Assembly (NCBI GenBank): GCA_035604635.1
Contig: DATNIC010000015.1
Location: 1-31,524 of the forward strand
Reading direction: 5' to 3'
Length of the DNA: 31,524 nt
From: DATNIC01 sp035604635
Lineage (GTDB): Bacteria > Vulcanimicrobiota > Vulcanimicrobiia > Vulcanimicrobiales > Vulcanimicrobiaceae
The position numbers and the translations under genes are program-made. The notes under the pieces were generated by a model. That model searched no databases. It worked only from the letters and a program-made list of their open reading frames with translations, and was not told the origin of the DNA. The stretch's first letter is position 1, and each line of letters opens with the position of its first letter. Positions 30,776-31,524 of the stretch are shown here, piece after piece.

Positions 30776-31524
30776 CTATTTCAAAGATGCGAAGCCGTCC
30801 TTGACGATTTGCAGCACGACCGGCGCGCCTCTCGCGTCGCGGTTGGGCTCGAAGCTGTACGGACCGAGGACCGTTTGGACCGTCTTGAGGTTCTTCATTC
30901 CGTTGCACAGCGCGGCGGGCGTCACGTTGCCCTCTCTTGCGAGCGAGGCAATGATCTGCGCGGCAGCGTAGGCTTGGGCCGCAAATTGATCGGGGAGCGA
31001 GCCGAACCGCTTTTGATAGCGGGCGACGAACGTCCCGTTGCCGCCGGTTTGGCCGCCGATGAACCAAGCTGACCCGACGACGACGCCTTCGGCATTCGGC
31101 CCGGCGACTTCATACATCTTCGGCGAGTTGAGTCCGTTGCCGCCCATCATATGCGCCTTCAAACCGAGCTTCCCGGCTTGATTGATAATCTTGGTCGCCT
31201 CGGGAAAGAGCGATCCGTTGACGATCACGTCCGGACTCTTGGACTTGATCTTGGTCAGCTGCGCTTGGAAGTCGACGTCGTTGGTATGAAACGTTTCGAC
31301 GTCGACGATCTTGACATTGCGCTTGTCGAGCGCGGCTTTGAAGATGTCGTAGTCGGCCTTCGTGAATGCGTTGTCGTCGCCGTAGATGATCGCTGCCGTC
31401 TTGTATTTCCACATTGCAGCCGTCTTATCGACGGTCGCTGGGACGACTTGAGCTTCGGAGAGCGAGTTGCGGAAGACGCACGGTCCCTGTGCGGTAATCC
31501 CGTCCGCCGTGTTCGACGTTGCGA
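30776..31524 (-). CDS. livK: Branched-chain amino acid type ABC transporter substrate-binding protein, 5' end missing
   Basis: The frame is open through the right edge of the window, so the signal peptide and N-terminal part are missing. The visible 249 residues belong to the type I periplasmic binding-protein fold of the LivK family: FRNSLSEAQVVPATVD, AAIIYGDDNAFTKADYD, SPDVIVNGSLFPEATKIINQAG, KAHMMGGNGLNSP, VVGSAWFIGG and the C-terminal AAALAREG-like helix with AQAYAAAQIIASL. An ATG at 31414 lies inside the domain and is not the start. Being first in the operon, it supplies ligand to LivHMGF. The specific substrate (branched-chain amino acid, urea, aromatic acid) cannot be read from the sequence. 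Confidence 0.9.
   Translation of the reverse strand, partial: ATSNTADGITAQGPCVFRNSLSEAQVVPATVDKTAAMWKYKTAAIIYGDDNAFTKADYDIFKAALDKRNVKIVDVETFHTNDVDFQAQLTKIKSKSPDVIVNGSLFPEATKIINQAGKLGLKAHMMGGNGLNSPKMYEVAGPNAEGVVVGSAWFIGGQTGGNGTFVARYQKRFGSLPDQFAAQAYAAAQIIASLAREGNVTPAALCNGMKNLKTVQTVLGPYSFEPNRDARGAPVVLQIVKDGFASLK

Overview
The window is GC-rich, densely packed bacterial chromosome: genes meet at 4-nt start/stop overlaps, and several convergent pairs share stop codons. Content suggests an aerobic or facultative heterotroph living on organic compounds, reduced sulfur and possibly trace gases. It encodes a sulfite dehydrogenase, two molybdenum hydroxylases, an acyl-CoA carboxylase subunit, ClpC, cytoplasmic chemoreceptors and a branched-chain amino acid type ABC importer. 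The presence of ClpC and the overall mixture would fit a deep-branching phylum such as Eremiobacterota (WPS-2/Vulcanimicrobiota), Chloroflexota or an actinobacterial relative. This placement is a low-confidence inference; there is no rRNA or tRNA in the window.

Layout. Positions 1-481 hold the end of a sulfite dehydrogenase catalytic gene and its cytochrome c partner; a perfect 42-bp inverted repeat at the very edge looks like a contig-end fold-back. A methyltransferase follows (494-1108). From 8176 down to 1127 runs a minus-strand unit of seven genes: a secreted NHL beta-propeller, an IorA-like [2Fe-2S] subunit, an IorB-like molybdopterin subunit, a MocA/MobA-like nucleotidyltransferase without a normal start codon, a MIP18-family protein, an acyl-CoA carboxyltransferase and a secreted alpha/beta hydrolase. 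Positions 8238-15918 hold an alpha/beta hydrolase and a form II CO-dehydrogenase-type cluster. Its maturation genes (XdhC/CoxF, CoxE, CoxD) run leftward, and the structural genes coxS-coxL-coxM run rightward from a tiny shared intergenic region.

Positions 15944-22073 hold a small ribbon-helix-helix-like protein, ClpC and a SWIM/SNF2 helicase. Positions 22027-25661 (minus) hold two tandem paralogous proteins that are the most unusual content here: soluble methyl-accepting chemotaxis signalling domains fused at their C-terminus to a TRAP-transporter DctP-type solute-binding domain, with no membrane segment or signal peptide. A three-hairpin element with a 19-nt-phased heptamer and a minus-strand intrinsic terminator lies just upstream of this operon. 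It separates the operon from a divergent WYL-domain regulator (25832-26812). The rest is a secreted histidine-rich protein (27109-27630) and a liv-type ABC importer operon (livKHMGF, minus strand), whose livK runs off the right edge.

How they work together (inference): three molybdenum enzymes plus cofactor-handling proteins make the left half a molybdoenzyme island. The right half is about sensing and taking up small organic acids or amino acids: DctP-type cytosolic sensing, a WYL regulator and the Liv importer.
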